In this document: piece after piece, positions 33,690 through 42,909 of the stretch
How positions within the stretch are numbered: the first letter of the stretch is position 1
How the letters are laid out: each line of letters begins with the position of its first letter
Origin: Dietzia sp. NCCP-2495
GTDB lineage: Bacteria; Actinomycetota; Actinomycetes; Mycobacteriales; Mycobacteriaceae
Length of the DNA stretch: 64,000 nt
Assembly: GCF_026011735.1 (NCBI RefSeq)
Contig: NZ_BRVN01000005.1
Location: 62,001-126,000 of the forward strand
Reading direction: 5' to 3'
Position numbers and translations under genes: made by a program
The notes under the pieces: generated by a model
What the model saw: the letters and a program-made list of their open reading frames with translations, nothing else
Told to the model about the DNA's origin: nothing
Database searches by the model: none

Positions 33690-34838
33690 GTGAACCCCCA
33701 AGCTCCCACCAGCCCTCCGGCCCGCAGAGTCGCGGTTGTCGGCGGCAGCCGGTATCTCGGCGCGCACCTGGTGGGCATGCTGCTCCGGAACGAGTCCGTC
33801 GAGCGCGTGCTCGCCATCGATTCGGTCAAACCGTCGGCGCAACACCGCAGGCGTATGCGCGACGCGGAGTTCGTCCGGCTCGACCCGCAATCGCCCCGCC
33901 TGCAGGGAATCCTGCGGGACGCGGAGATCGACACCGTGGTCCACGCCGGCCTGTTCCACACCGATTTCGCGCCGGGCGGACGCGCGGCCGTCAAGGAGTC
34001 CAACATCATGGGCTCCATGCACGTCATCGCGGCGTGCGGCCGCGCCGCGACGGTCAGGCGCTTCGTGCTGATCTCCTCGACCACCGTCTACGGGTCCTCG
34101 GGCGCCGACCCGGCCATGTTCACCGAGGACATGGCGGCCCGTCGGCAGCCCAGCGGCGGCATCCCACTGGACCACCTCTCCGTGGAGGGGTACGTGCGCG
34201 GCATGTCCCGCAAGCGGCCGGACATCGACGTGACGATCCTGCGCATCCCCGCCATTCTCGGTCTGCCGGAACCGACTGTCCTGGGGGAGTTGCTGCTGCC
34301 GTCCGTGGCGCCGGTCCTGGCGGGCTTCGACCCCCGCGTCCAGCTGTTGCACCCGCAGGACGCCCTGGACGCCCTTGTCCGTGCCACGCTCGGGGCGACA
34401 CCGGGCACGTTCAACATCGCGGCGGACGGGGTGCTCACGCTGACCCAGGCCATCCGCCGGGCCGGACACATCCCGCTTCCGGTGCCACCGCAGACCTTCC
34501 GGCTCGTCGCCCGGCTCGTGCTCAGCCAGGGACTGCGCGACGTGGGTGCGTCCCAGTTGCGGTACATGCGGTACGGCCGCGTGGTGGACACCACCCGCAT
34601 GCGTACCGAGTTCGGGTTCGAACCGAGCTACACCACCGACGAGGCCATGCACGCGTACCTCGTGGACTCCGGTACGGAACCACTGATCACCCGCGCCTCG
34701 CTGGAGAGCAAGGCCGGCCGGATCGCGACCCTGCTCCCCGCGCCGGTGGCTGACCGACTTCACGCCAGTGTGCGCACCACGATCAACGAGCTCAAGGCCA
34801 TGGGTGCGCTGCCCGAGCTTCTGGAGGAGGCACAGTGA
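33690..34838 (+). CDS. NAD-dependent epimerase-like protein (galE2-like)
   Basis: This is a 382-residue extended-SDR protein. The Rossmann motif RRVAVVGGSRYLGAHLVG and LISSTTVYGSS are clear. However, where the catalytic Tyr-x3-Lys should be, the sequence reads DHLSVEGYVRGMSR, with neither residue in place. As I recall, mycobacterial GalE2 (Rv0501) differs there too. A sugar-epimerase activity is therefore doubtful; it may only bind nucleotide. The stop overlaps the start of the acyltransferase gene, indicating joint function or expression. Confidence 0.85.
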   Translation: MNPQAPTSPPARRVAVVGGSRYLGAHLVGMLLRNESVERVLAIDSVKPSAQHRRRMRDAEFVRLDPQSPRLQGILRDAEIDTVVHAGLFHTDFAPGGRAAVKESNIMGSMHVIAACGRAATVRRFVLISSTTVYGSSGADPAMFTEDMAARRQPSGGIPLDHLSVEGYVRGMSRKRPDIDVTILRIPAILGLPEPTVLGELLLPSVAPVLAGFDPRVQLLHPQDALDALVRATLGATPGTFNIAADGVLTLTQAIRRAGHIPLPVPPQTFRLVARLVLSQGLRDVGASQLRYMRYGRVVDTTRMRTEFGFEPSYTTDEAMHAYLVDSGTEPLITRASLESKAGRIATLLPAPVADRLHASVRTTINELKAMGALPELLEEAQ

Positions 34839-35968
34839 AGGGCCCGGAGTTCGATCTGAGCCAACCCCTCGGGGGTCCCCGCTGGGGAGAAGGGCGTCGT
34901 GACGCCCGCAGTGACCGGATGGTGGGCGAGGGATTCCTGGGTGCCACCACCGGGAGTGACGCCGCGGCCACCGAGATCGGCCGCATCGTCGACCGGTTCC
35001 TCACCTCGATGCGCTCCGCACTGGGCCAGGTCGTCGAGGCGCTGCCCGTCGACGCCGAGATGCTCGCCCCCGTCGCGGACGTGGCGCGCAGCGTCGACGT
35101 GATGCTCGCGACCGGCGACGTCAGCTCCCTGGCGGGGATGGCCGACCTCATCAACTCGGCGGGGGAGGTCCTCGCCAACCGCGTCACCGGTGCCTACGAG
35201 GTCGACGAGTTCGGTTTCGACGAGCACTTCCACCGCACCGTGTGGCTACCCTTGTGGCGCCCGCTGTTCGAGCACTGGTTCCGCGTCGAGGTGATCGGCG
35301 CGGAGAACATCCCCGAGTCCGGTGCCGGACTGATCGTGTCCAATCACGCCGGCGTCCTCCCGCTCGACGGACTCATGACGAGCGTCGCGGTGCACGACCA
35401 CGCCGGTCGCTCCCTGCGCCTGCTGGCCGCCGACCTGGCCATGACGCTCCCGTTCTCGGCACCGCTGGCGCGCCGCACGGGTGCCACCCTGGCCTGCAGC
35501 GCGGACGCCGAGCGGCTGCTCACCAGCGGCGAGGTCGTGGCCGTGTGGCCCGAGGGGTTCAAGGGCCTCGGCAAGCCGTTCGCCGACCGGTACCGACTGC
35601 AGCGATTCGGCCGCGGCGGATTCGTCTCCACCGCGCTGGCCGCGGGCGCGCCGATCATCCCGTGCTCAGTCGTGGGATCGGAGGAGATCTACCCGAAGAT
35701 CGGCGAGATCCCGGCGATCGCCCGCCTGCTCGGCCTCCCATACATGCCCATCACGCCCACCTTCCCGCTCCTCGGCGGACTCGGCGGCATCCCGCTGCCC
35801 ACCAAGTGGACGATGGAGTTCGGCGAGCCCATCGAGACGGCCCATCTCGGGCCCGAGGCCGCCGACGATCCGATGGTGGTCTTCGAGATCACCGACCAGG
35901 TCCGCGAGACCATCCAGAACACACTGTTCCGGAACCTCGCACGCCGCGGCAGCGTGTTCTTCGGCTGA
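34835..35968 (+). CDS. PlsC-type lysophospholipid acyltransferase
   Basis: This is a 377-residue acyltransferase (Rv0502-like). A 120-residue N-terminal part without recognised motifs precedes the PlsC domain. The domain has the catalytic SNHAGVLPLDG (HX4D-like spacing is H-x5-D here), VAVWPEGFKGLGKPFADRY (glycerol-phosphate-binding block) and VGSEEIYPKIG. It probably acylates a lysolipid or envelope lipid at the membrane. GTG overlaps the upstream stop (GTGA), so it is coupled to the epimerase-like gene. Confidence 0.88.
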   Translation: MKGPEFDLSQPLGGPRWGEGRRDARSDRMVGEGFLGATTGSDAAATEIGRIVDRFLTSMRSALGQVVEALPVDAEMLAPVADVARSVDVMLATGDVSSLAGMADLINSAGEVLANRVTGAYEVDEFGFDEHFHRTVWLPLWRPLFEHWFRVEVIGAENIPESGAGLIVSNHAGVLPLDGLMTSVAVHDHAGRSLRLLAADLAMTLPFSAPLARRTGATLACSADAERLLTSGEVVAVWPEGFKGLGKPFADRYRLQRFGRGGFVSTALAAGAPIIPCSVVGSEEIYPKIGEIPAIARLLGLPYMPITPTFPLLGGLGGIPLPTKWTMEFGEPIETAHLGPEAADDPMVVFEITDQVRETIQNTLFRNLARRGSVFFG

Positions 35969-36044
35969 CGCTCGGCTCAGGCTGCCCGGCGCGGGCTACC
36001 CGGACCACCGCCGGGGGCTCCCGCACACGACTGGCGCGGGCCGC

Positions 36045-37211
36045 CTAGTCCGTGCGGGTCCCGAGCCTCGAGCGGACCGCGGCGCCGGCTCCGGCGATAC
36101 CGCCCACCGCGAGGACGCCCGGAACGGCCTTTTTCGCCGCCTTGCGCACCGTGCGGAAATCCTTGATGTTCCAGCCGTTCTCCGACGCGTACTTCCGCAG
36201 CTTCGAATCCGGGTTGATGGCCACCGGGTGACCCACCATGGTCAGCATCGGCATGTCGTTGAAACTGTCCGAATAGGCGTAGCACCGGGACAGGTCGAAG
36301 CCCTCGGCCTCGGCGAGCGTCGCGATGGCGTGCGCCTTGCCCGGCCCGTGCAGGATGTCGCCCACCAGTCGACCGGTGTAGACGCCGTCGACCTCCTCGG
36401 TGACCGTCCCCAACGCACCCGACAGGCCCAGCCGGGTGGCGATCACGCGGGCCAGCATCAACGGCGTGGCGGTGACCAGCCAGACCTGCTGGCCGGCGTC
36501 CAGGTGCATCTGCACCAGCGCGCGCGTGCCGGGCCACACCCGGTCGAGCATCGACGTGTCCACCACGTCCTCGCTCAGCGCGGTCAACTCGGCAACGGTG
36601 CGACCCTCGACGAACGCCAACGCCTTGGCCTTGCCGGCCTCCACGTCGTCCTTGTTCTCCTCGCCCGAGATCCGGAACTTGGCCTGCGACCACGCCAACC
36701 CCAGGACGTCGCGTGCGGTGAAGAACTTGTGTTTGGCCAGGCCACGGGCCAGCAGGATGATCGATGCGCCCTGGATAAGCGTGTTGTCCACGTCGAAGAA
36801 CGCGGCGACCTTCGGGTCGGCCACGAACGGCTCGTTGGCGAACTCGTCCGGGGCTTCTTCGGTGGCGAGCTCCTCGGCTCCGGGCTCGTCGGGGGCGGCC
36901 GGGGTCTGGGGCACCCGCACGTCGTCCGGCAGCGTGTCCGCCCCGGATCCGGACTCGATCTTGACCGCGTGCTCGGCGGAGGCCTTACCTGCCAGGCGTT
37001 GCGTGCGGTTGTTGCGGCTCACCCAGACCAACCGGCCGAGGGCGCTCATGACATCCGCACGACCGGGCACGTGCAGGCCGAACAGGGACCTCCCCGGATC
37101 CGCAGACTCCCCGTCCTCGTCCAGCTCGGACGAGTCCACGACGAACTCCTCGCGGCTGGACTCCTCGTTGCCGGGATCGTCGGCCGGCGGGGTGGTGTCG
37201 TCGTCGTTCAC
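36045..37211 (-). CDS. HAD-IB family phosphatase (SerB1-like)
   Basis: This is a 388-residue protein of the HAD-IB group, which includes phosphoserine phosphatases. An acidic low-complexity region fills about residues 1-115. The phosphatase follows: AAFFDVDNTLIQGASI (nucleophile Asp), VTATPLMLA, GKAHAIATLAEAE and YAYSDSFNDMPMLTMVG. The end is basic with a possible membrane-associating helix (VPGVLAVGGIAGAGAAV). It corresponds to Rv0505c; true substrate uncertain. GTG at 37211 is preferred because GGAGG precedes it and TAGGAT lies upstream as a leadered promoter. Confidence 0.88.
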   Translation of the reverse strand: MNDDDTTPPADDPGNEESSREEFVVDSSELDEDGESADPGRSLFGLHVPGRADVMSALGRLVWVSRNNRTQRLAGKASAEHAVKIESGSGADTLPDDVRVPQTPAAPDEPGAEELATEEAPDEFANEPFVADPKVAAFFDVDNTLIQGASIILLARGLAKHKFFTARDVLGLAWSQAKFRISGEENKDDVEAGKAKALAFVEGRTVAELTALSEDVVDTSMLDRVWPGTRALVQMHLDAGQQVWLVTATPLMLARVIATRLGLSGALGTVTEEVDGVYTGRLVGDILHGPGKAHAIATLAEAEGFDLSRCYAYSDSFNDMPMLTMVGHPVAINPDSKLRKYASENGWNIKDFRTVRKAAKKAVPGVLAVGGIAGAGAAVRSRLGTRTD

Positions 37212-37244
37212 CTGGGGTGTCCTCCTGCAGGTCGCTGGCACCCC

Positions 37245-37250
37245 ATCCTA
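37245..37250 (-). promoter_or_regulatory. -10 element (TAGGAT) of the serB1-like gene
   Basis: On the minus strand TAGGAT would give a leader of about 25-30 nt with GGAGG before the GTG at 37211. Confidence 0.5.
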
Positions 37251-37272
37251 GGTCAGGCCCGGGGACGTCGGG

Positions 37273-37278
37273 CACTAT
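37273..37278 (+). promoter_or_regulatory. leaderless -10 (CACTAT) of the glutaredoxin gene
   Basis: CACTAT is followed by 6 nt and ATG at 37285. Confidence 0.6.
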
Positions 37279-37284
37279 CGAGAC

Positions 37285-37557
37285 ATGACACACACGGTGA
37301 CCCTGCTGACCCGCGAGGGGTGTGGGAGCTGCGTGCGCGTCCACGCCCAGCTGATCCCGCTGTGTGAGGGCGCGGGCGCGCGCCTTGAGACCACGGACGT
37401 GGACCTGGCCGCCGACCGTGAGCTCGCCGTGGAGTACGGGGACCGTCTGCCGGTCGTGTTGGTGGACGGTGCGGAGCATTCGTGCTGGGAGGTCGACGAC
37501 GACGAGCTGGTCGCCACGCTCGCCGAGCCCGAACCGTTCACGGGCTGGGACGACTAG
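37285..37557 (+). CDS. glutaredoxin-like protein
   Basis: This is a 90-residue thioredoxin-fold protein with the redox motif GCGSCVRVHAQ (CxxC at about residues 13-16), the cis-proline segment RLPVVLVDGAEH and an acidic C-terminus. It matches the short DUF836/glutaredoxin-like protein upstream of hemA in mycobacteria (Rv0508). It probably acts as a cytosolic disulfide reductase. The stop overlaps the convergent HNH gene by 4 bp. Confidence 0.88.
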   Translation: MTHTVTLLTREGCGSCVRVHAQLIPLCEGAGARLETTDVDLAADRELAVEYGDRLPVVLVDGAEHSCWEVDDDELVATLAEPEPFTGWDD

Positions 37558-37946
37558 GACTCCGCCTCCGGTTCGGCCTGGCGCTCGCGCAGCTCCTTGA
37601 GGAACGTGGCGTGACGGAGCAGGAACGCGCCCTCGTCGAGTTTCTTGCGCCGCATCCAGCCGGTCACCTCGCTGTTGTGCTTGCTCGCGTTGCACGAGGC
37701 GCAGGCGGGGACCACGTTCTCGACCGTGTACCGGCCGCCGCGGGAGACGGGCTGCACGCAATCACGCTGCAGGGCAGGACCGGTCGCCCGACAGTAGGCG
37801 CACCCTCCCCAGGCGTCGAGGATCTCGTGCCACTGGTCCGTGGTGAGGTCGTTGTCGACCTGCGCGAGCCGGCGCTGCCGTCGCCGGGCATAGCGGGCCC
37901 GGGTCGCCGGCGACATCGACGAGGAGTTTCTGCGACGGGGTGGCAC
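37554..37946 (-). CDS. HNH endonuclease-like protein
   Basis: This is a 130-residue basic protein. An Arg-rich start (RARYARRRQRRLAQ) precedes an HNH core: CAYCRATGPALQRDCVQPVS, then GGRYTVENVVPACASCNASK. The two CxxC pairs should bind zinc and the HNH residues a catalytic metal. A short helical tail ends it. Role unknown: it could be a stray nuclease or a repair protein. GTG at 37946 follows GAGGAT by 6 nt; an ATG within (MSPATRARY) is an alternative. It inserts between the glutaredoxin gene and hemA. Confidence 0.8.
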   Translation of the reverse strand: MPPRRRNSSSMSPATRARYARRRQRRLAQVDNDLTTDQWHEILDAWGGCAYCRATGPALQRDCVQPVSRGGRYTVENVVPACASCNASKHNSEVTGWMRRKKLDEGAFLLRHATFLKELRERQAEPEAES

Positions 37947-37952
37947 GGGGCG

Positions 37953-37958
37953 ATCCTC
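37953..37958 (-). promoter_or_regulatory. candidate leaderless -10 (GAGGAT)
   Basis: On the minus strand GAGGAT is followed by 6 nt and the GTG at 37946. Confidence 0.4.
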
Positions 37959-38398
37959 TATCCGGGGTGACAGTGGGGTGACGGTGCTCCGGCTGTGTGT
38001 GTGGGGCCGTGGGGCGATGTCGGTGGTCCGGCACCCGGGGCCGGGCGCTGATCGCGGTTCCTGACACAGGTGGGCTGCGCACAGCGACAAGGGTCGGCTG
38101 CGCATAGCATTAGCCCCGGCGACGGTTTTGTCCCGGGGTGTCATGCGGGTTACGGTGGACCTCGTTACGGGTCGTACGCAGGCTTGCCGGTCGCGGCCGT
38201 CCCGTCAGGACCGCACCGCTCCGGCGTGGGCCTGTATACCGACGTGCCCACCGACAGGAGACGACCGACTGTGGACCAGCGTTCCGCGAGATCGTCCTGC
38301 GGCTCCCTGTTCGTTTCCGTGGCCGTTCCGTCACGAGTTGACGATCTGGCATCCATTCTGGCACGGGCCCGCGGGGCCTCGACGCCCGGGGGTCGGTT
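37959..38398. other. 440-bp intergenic region before hemA
   Basis: I see no convincing gene. It holds a GTTACGG direct repeat (about 38150 and 38163) and several weak -10-like hexamers, none clearly placed. It must contain the hemA promoter and could hold a regulatory leader. Confidence 0.5.
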
Positions 38399-39745
38399 GT
38401 GAGCATCCTCCTGGTCGGTGTCTCTCATCACAGCGCGCCCGTCTCGCTGCTCGAGGCCGTAGCGGTGTCCGAGGCGGATCGAGACTCCCTCACCGAGGAC
38501 CTCATCGCCGGCGAGAACGTCGACGAGGCGATGATCGTCACCACCTGTAACCGGGTTGAGGTCTACGCCGCCGTCGGTGCGTTCCACCCGGCACTCGACG
38601 ACGTGGTGACCCTGCTGTCCACGCACTCCGGCCTGTCCGCCGAGGAGCTCAGCCGCCACCTCTACATCCGGTACTCCGAATCGGCCGCGGAACACCTGTT
38701 CTCGGTGGCGTCGGGCCTGGACTCGATGGTCGTGGGCGAACAGCAGATTATCGGACAGATCCGTACCGCCTACCAGTCGGCCTCGGACATCGGCGCCGCC
38801 GGCACGACGCTGCACCGGCTTGCGCAGCAGGCCCTGCACGTGGGCAAGCGCGTCCATACCGAGACCGGCATCGACTCCGCCGGGGCGTCGGTCGTGTCGG
38901 TCGCGCTGGACCGCGCCGCCGCGATCGTCAATGGCGAGAGCGCCAACGACGTGACCGGCGAGGCCACCGCCACGGGGCGCCGCCTCGACGGCCGTCGAGC
39001 CGTCGTGCTGGGGGCCGGCGCGATGGGCGGACTCGCCGTGGCCCACCTCGGCCGCAGCGGGATCGCCCACATCGACGTGACCAACCGTACGGCCGAGCGC
39101 GCCGAGCGGCTGTCGGAGATCGCCCGTGACGCCGGCACCCCGGCCTCGTCGTTCCCGCTCGAGGACCTGGCTGATGCCGTCGCCAGGGCCGACATCCTCT
39201 TCACCTGTACCGGCGCGGTCGGCGCGGTGGTCACCCTCGGCGACATCCACACCGCCCTCGCCCGCCGGGAGGACGCGCGCCCGCTCGTGATCTGCGACCT
39301 GGGGATGCCGCGTGACGTGGACCCCGCGGTGTCCGGCCTGCCGGGCGTCACGGTCCTGGGCATCGAGGCGCTCCGGTCCGATCCCGCAGCCTCCGGCGCG
39401 GCCTCGGAGTCCGACGCCGCCCGCACGATCGTCGACGCTGAGCTCACCGCCTACACCCAGGCCGAGCGCATGGCCGAGGTCGGGCCGCTCATCGGCAAAC
39501 TGCGCGGCCGCGGTGGCCAGGTGGTCGCCGCCGAGATGCGCCGACTGGAGTCCCGGCTCCCGGACATGGACGACACGACGCGGGACGAGATCACCAACAC
39601 CGTGCGCCGCGTCGTGGACAAACTCCTGCACCCGCCGACCGTGAAGTTCAAGGAACTCGCCGCCCGGCCGGACGGGGAGAACTACGCGGCGGTCGTCCGG
39701 ACCCTGTTCGACCTGGACGGAACCGTGGACGAGGAGGCGTCATGA
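38399..39745 (+). CDS. hemA: glutamyl-tRNA reductase
   Basis: HemA reduces glutamyl-tRNA(Glu) to glutamate-1-semialdehyde, the first step of C5-pathway tetrapyrrole synthesis. The 448-residue enzyme starts [14 protein letters not shown] and has the nucleophile Cys50 in [32 protein letters not shown] follows, then the NADPH domain [18 protein letters not shown] and a helical dimerisation end. An acidic, Ala-rich stretch (about 180-195) interrupts the middle. GTG start fits the family. The stop overlaps hemC as ATGA. Confidence 0.96.
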   Translation: MSILLVGVSHHSAPVSLLEAVAVSEADRDSLTEDLIAGENVDEAMIVTTCNRVEVYAAVGAFHPALDDVVTLLSTHSGLSAEELSRHLYIRYSESAAEHLFSVASGLDSMVVGEQQIIGQIRTAYQSASDIGAAGTTLHRLAQQALHVGKRVHTETGIDSAGASVVSVALDRAAAIVNGESANDVTGEATATGRRLDGRRAVVLGAGAMGGLAVAHLGRSGIAHIDVTNRTAERAERLSEIARDAGTPASSFPLEDLADAVARADILFTCTGAVGAVVTLGDIHTALARREDARPLVICDLGMPRDVDPAVSGLPGVTVLGIEALRSDPAASGAASESDAARTIVDAELTAYTQAERMAEVGPLIGKLRGRGGQVVAAEMRRLESRLPDMDDTTRDEITNTVRRVVDKLLHPPTVKFKELAARPDGENYAAVVRTLFDLDGTVDEEAS

Positions 39746-40803
39746 GCAGGATCCTGAAGGTGGGCACGCGGGGGAGCGTGCTGGCCACGACCCAGGCCGG
39801 CCACGTCCGCGACGCACTCATCGCCGCCGGCCACCCGGCCGAACTGGTCATCGTGCAGACCAAGGGCGACGTGGTGATGGCGCCGGTCGAGCGGATCGGC
39901 GTCGGCGTGTTCACGCTCGAGCTGCGCGCCGCCCTCGAGCGCGGGGACTGCGACATCGCCGTCCACTCCTACAAGGACCTGCCCACGGCCCGCGACGACC
40001 GGTTCGCGCCCATCGCCGTGCCGCCCCGGGTCGACCCGTCGGACGTGCTCATCGCCCGCGACGGCCTCACCCTGGACACGCTCCCCGAGGGAGCCCGCGT
40101 CGGCACCTCCGCGCCGCGTCGGCGGTCCCAGCTCGCCGCCCTGCGGCCCGACCTGGACCTGCGCCCGCTGCGCGGCAACATCGACACCCGCATGGGCTAC
40201 GTGACCAGCGGCGACCTCGACGCCGTGGTGCTCGCCGCCGCCGGACTCGACCGCACCCGGGCCGGCGCCCGCGCCACCCACCGGTTCGGCATCGACGAGA
40301 TGTTGCCGGCCCCGGCCCAGGGAGCGTTGGCCGTCGAGGCGCGTGCCGATGACCCGGAGGCGATCGCGGCCCTCGCCGTCGTCGACCACCTCCCGACCCG
40401 CGTGCGCATCGCCGCCGAACGGCGCCTGCTCGCCGACCTCGAGGCAGGGTGCACCGCGCCCGTCGGCGCCCGCGCCGAGCTCACCGGGGTCGACTCCGCG
40501 GACTCCGCCTTCGCCGGCACCGACCCCGGCGGCGACACCATCGCCACGGGCGCCGAGCTCACGCTCCACGCCGTCGTGGCCGCCCACGACGGATCGGAGG
40601 TCCTGCGCGCCGTGGGGACCACCGTCCCCGCCGCGCACCCGGACGGGCCCGTCGCCGGAGCCGAGGACCTCGGCCGGCGACTCGCAGCCGACCTCCTCGA
40701 CCGGGGCGCGAACGACCTGATGTCCGTCGAGGCGCCGGACCAGGGCGACCCACTCGTACCCAGGGAATCCACGACGGCGCCACCGACCGTCCGAGATTCC
40801 TGA
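39742..40803 (+). CDS. hemC: hydroxymethylbilane synthase
   Basis: HemC joins four porphobilinogens into hydroxymethylbilane on a dipyrromethane cofactor. The 353-residue enzyme has [43 protein letters not shown], and the cofactor-binding Cys about 237 in [11 protein letters not shown]. The C-terminal domain has an insertion of acidic residues ([17 protein letters not shown]). It is overlapped with hemA and so translationally coupled. A short hairpin lies between it and hemD. Confidence 0.96.
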   Translation: MSRILKVGTRGSVLATTQAGHVRDALIAAGHPAELVIVQTKGDVVMAPVERIGVGVFTLELRAALERGDCDIAVHSYKDLPTARDDRFAPIAVPPRVDPSDVLIARDGLTLDTLPEGARVGTSAPRRRSQLAALRPDLDLRPLRGNIDTRMGYVTSGDLDAVVLAAAGLDRTRAGARATHRFGIDEMLPAPAQGALAVEARADDPEAIAALAVVDHLPTRVRIAAERRLLADLEAGCTAPVGARAELTGVDSADSAFAGTDPGGDTIATGAELTLHAVVAAHDGSEVLRAVGTTVPAAHPDGPVAGAEDLGRRLAADLLDRGANDLMSVEAPDQGDPLVPRESTTAPPTVRDS

Positions 40804-40829
40804 CCAGACCCACTCCCAGAACTCCCCAC

Positions 40830-40850
40830 TCGCGCGCAGCCAGCGCGCGA
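40830..40850 (+). terminator. short hairpin between hemC and hemD
   Basis: The perfect stem TCGCGCGC/GCGCGCGA with a 5-nt loop may attenuate or stabilise the hem transcript. There is no T-run. Confidence 0.4.
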
Positions 40851-40875
40851 CATCCACCCCACGGAGAGACGAACA

Positions 40876-42519
40876 ATGACTCGAGCACGCACCACCCGCC
40901 CCGGAACCGTCCGCTTCGTCGGCGGCGGCCCAGGCAACGCGGGGATGCTCACCTGCCGGGCCCGGGAGGTCCTCGCGGGCAACGCGGTGGTCTTCGCCGA
41001 CGCCGACGTCTCGCCCGAGGTACTGGCACTCGTCGCCACCGAGGTGCCCGTCCCGCAGGAACTGCTCGACGCGCGTCAGGCCGAGATGGACGCCGCCGTC
41101 GCCGCGGAGGACAAGGCCGAGATCAAGCGACTCAAGGCACTGCCCGCGCCGACCGCCGCCGACATCCGACCCGTGCTGGGCGAGCCCGCCGCCGTGGCCA
41201 AGCAGCTCACCGCCGAGGCCAAGAAGGGACGTGACATCGTCCGTCTGGTCGCCGGTGACCCCATGACCACCGACGCCACCGTCACCGAGATCGCCGCCGT
41301 GGGTCGCACCGTCGTGCCGTTCGAGGTCGTGCCCGGCGTCGCCGAGGCCACCGCCGTGCCCGCGTTCGCCGGCATCGCGCTGGGCTCCGGCTACGTCTTC
41401 GCCGACAGCCGCGGCAAGGTCGACTGGGCCGCCCTCGTCGGCGCCCCCGGGCCGATCGTCCTGCGCACGACCGGCCGCCACCTGGCCGAGGCCGCCTCCT
41501 CGCTCGGCGAGCAGGGCCTGGCCGCCGGCACCCCGGTGACCGTCACCTGCTCCGGCTCGATGTGCGCCCAGAAGTCCGCTGACGGCACCCTGGCCACCAT
41601 GGCCGAGATCGGCCGCGACATGGAGGGCGACCTGGTGGTGACCATCGGCAAGTCCGCCGGTGAGCGTCATCGTCACCAGTGGTGGGAGTCGCGCGCCATG
41701 TTCGGTTGGAACGTCCTGGTGCCCCGCACCAAGGCGCAGTCCGCCGAGATGAGCGAGCGCATCGCCGAGCACGGTGCCGTGCCGGTCGAGGTGCCGACCA
41801 TCGCCGTGGAACCGCCCCGCAGCCCCGCCCAGATGGAGCGTGCCGTCAAGGGGCTCGTCGACGGCCGCTACCAGTGGGTCGTGTTCACCTCCGCCAACGC
41901 GGTCCGCGCCGTGTGGGAGAAGTTCGTCGAGTTCGGTCTCGACGCCCGTGCCTTCTCCGGCGTGAAGATCGCGTGTGTCGGCGAGGGGACCGCAGCCCGC
42001 GTCCGGGAGCTGGGTATCCAGCCCGAGCTGCTGCCGTCGGGCGAGCAGTCCAGCCTCGGCATGCTCGAGGTGTTCCCGCCCTACGACGATGTACTGGACC
42101 CGGTCAACCGCGTCCTGCTGCCGCGTGCCGACATCGCCACCGAGACCCTCGCCGAGGGCCTCACCGATCGTGGCTGGGAGATCGAGGACGTCACCGCCTA
42201 CCGCACCGTCCGCGCCGCTCCGCCGGCCGCCGAGATCCGCGAGATGATCAAGACCGGCGGGTTCGACGCCGTGTGCTTCACCAGCTCCTCCACCGTGCGC
42301 AACCTGGTGGGGATCGCCGGTAAGCCGCACGCCCGCACGCTCATCGCGTGCATCGGGCCGCGCACCGCCGAGACCGCCGCCGAGTTCGGGCTGCGGGTGG
42401 ACGTGCAGCCGGAGAACGCCTCGGTTCTGGAACTGGTCGACGCACTGGCCTCCCACGCCGATCACCTGCGGGCGGCCGGCGAGCTGCCGCCGCCGCGTCG
42501 CCGCGCCCGCCGGCGCTGA
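40876..42519 (+). CDS. hemD: fused uroporphyrinogen-III methyltransferase / uroporphyrinogen-III synthase
   Basis: This is a 547-residue bifunctional protein. The N-terminal half is a SUMT-type methylase (VRFVGGGPGNAGMLTCRARE, DIVRLVAGDPMTTDA, VVPGVAEATAVPAFAGI). The C-terminal half, about 270-530, is uroporphyrinogen-III synthase (FTSANAVRAVWEKF, KIACVGEGTAARVREL, VCFTSSSTVRNLVGI). It both closes the ring of hydroxymethylbilane and can methylate uroporphyrinogen III toward sirohaem and cobalamin. Mycobacteria have the same fusion (Rv0511). GGAGAGA precedes the ATG. hemB should follow but is displaced about 6.8 kb downstream. Confidence 0.94.
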   Translation: MTRARTTRPGTVRFVGGGPGNAGMLTCRAREVLAGNAVVFADADVSPEVLALVATEVPVPQELLDARQAEMDAAVAAEDKAEIKRLKALPAPTAADIRPVLGEPAAVAKQLTAEAKKGRDIVRLVAGDPMTTDATVTEIAAVGRTVVPFEVVPGVAEATAVPAFAGIALGSGYVFADSRGKVDWAALVGAPGPIVLRTTGRHLAEAASSLGEQGLAAGTPVTVTCSGSMCAQKSADGTLATMAEIGRDMEGDLVVTIGKSAGERHRHQWWESRAMFGWNVLVPRTKAQSAEMSERIAEHGAVPVEVPTIAVEPPRSPAQMERAVKGLVDGRYQWVVFTSANAVRAVWEKFVEFGLDARAFSGVKIACVGEGTAARVRELGIQPELLPSGEQSSLGMLEVFPPYDDVLDPVNRVLLPRADIATETLAEGLTDRGWEIEDVTAYRTVRAAPPAAEIREMIKTGGFDAVCFTSSSTVRNLVGIAGKPHARTLIACIGPRTAETAAEFGLRVDVQPENASVLELVDALASHADHLRAAGELPPPRRRARRR

Positions 42520-42553
42520 CGCGGTCCTCGCCGCCGCACACTTCGCGGACGCC

Positions 42554-42587
42554 GACGCGCCCCGAGCTCGACTGCTCGGGGCGCGTC
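42554..42587 (+). terminator. terminator after hemD
   Basis: A perfect 13-bp stem GACGCGCCCCGAG/CTCGGGGCGCGTC with an 8-nt loop, followed by GCGTTGTCTG. It ends the hemA-hemC-hemD transcript and marks the left edge of the accessory islet. Confidence 0.75.
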
Positions 42588-42621
42588 GCGTTGTCTGTGG
42601 AGGCGTGGAGACCGGTCGGGG

Positions 42622-42777
42622 TCAGTAGCGTCCCGGATCGCCCATTGCGGCGTCCAGCCCGTCGACGGAGGTCACGACGTTCGCCAGGCTTCCCCATGTG
42701 AACGAGTAGGCGAGGCTGTGGAAAATGGCCGGCGCGATCGCCAGCAGGTCGTCGGGGTGGAGGTCAAGTCGTCCCAT
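42622..42777 (-). CDS. short hypothetical protein
   Basis: This is a possible 51-residue protein, MGRLDLHPDDLLAIAPAIFH then an amphipathic helix and a polar tail. AAGGA lies 7 nt before the ATG. It could extend upstream to an ATG at 42819. I recognise no family. Being small, helical and next to a decayed secreted lipase, it might be a secreted or membrane peptide, but this is weak. Confidence 0.4.
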   Translation of the reverse strand: MGRLDLHPDDLLAIAPAIFHSLAYSFTWGSLANVVTSVDGLDAAMGDPGRY

Positions 42778-42837
42778 CGCGGTGTCCTTGTCTGTTGGGG
42801 TCGATCTGTTGGTGTCCATCAGCTGGTGTCTCCACAC

Positions 42838-42897
42838 GGTCGGGGTCAGGGTCAGGGTCACGGTCACGGTCACGGTCGGGGTCGGGGTCGGGGTCTG
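42838..42897. repeat. hexanucleotide tandem repeat, 10 units
   Basis: Ten consecutive 6-bp units of the form GGTCNG/GGTCAC follow one another (three of GGTCAC, three of GGTCGG in a row). It lies just downstream of the lipase remnant and upstream of the short ORF. Copy number is likely to vary by slippage. Confidence 0.85.
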
Positions 42898-42909
42898 GTC
42901 TGGGGTCCG

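Noticed and set aside
37554-37946. Homing endonuclease or group I intron
   Set aside because: The HNH protein stands alone between intact genes. No intron or intein boundaries are seen.
39682-42465. Very long open frame of 927 codons on the minus strand across hemC-hemD
   Set aside because: It lies wholly antisense to hemC and hemD, both certain genes. Its Gly/Arg/His/Asp-rich content is the usual mirror of GC-rich coding sequence.
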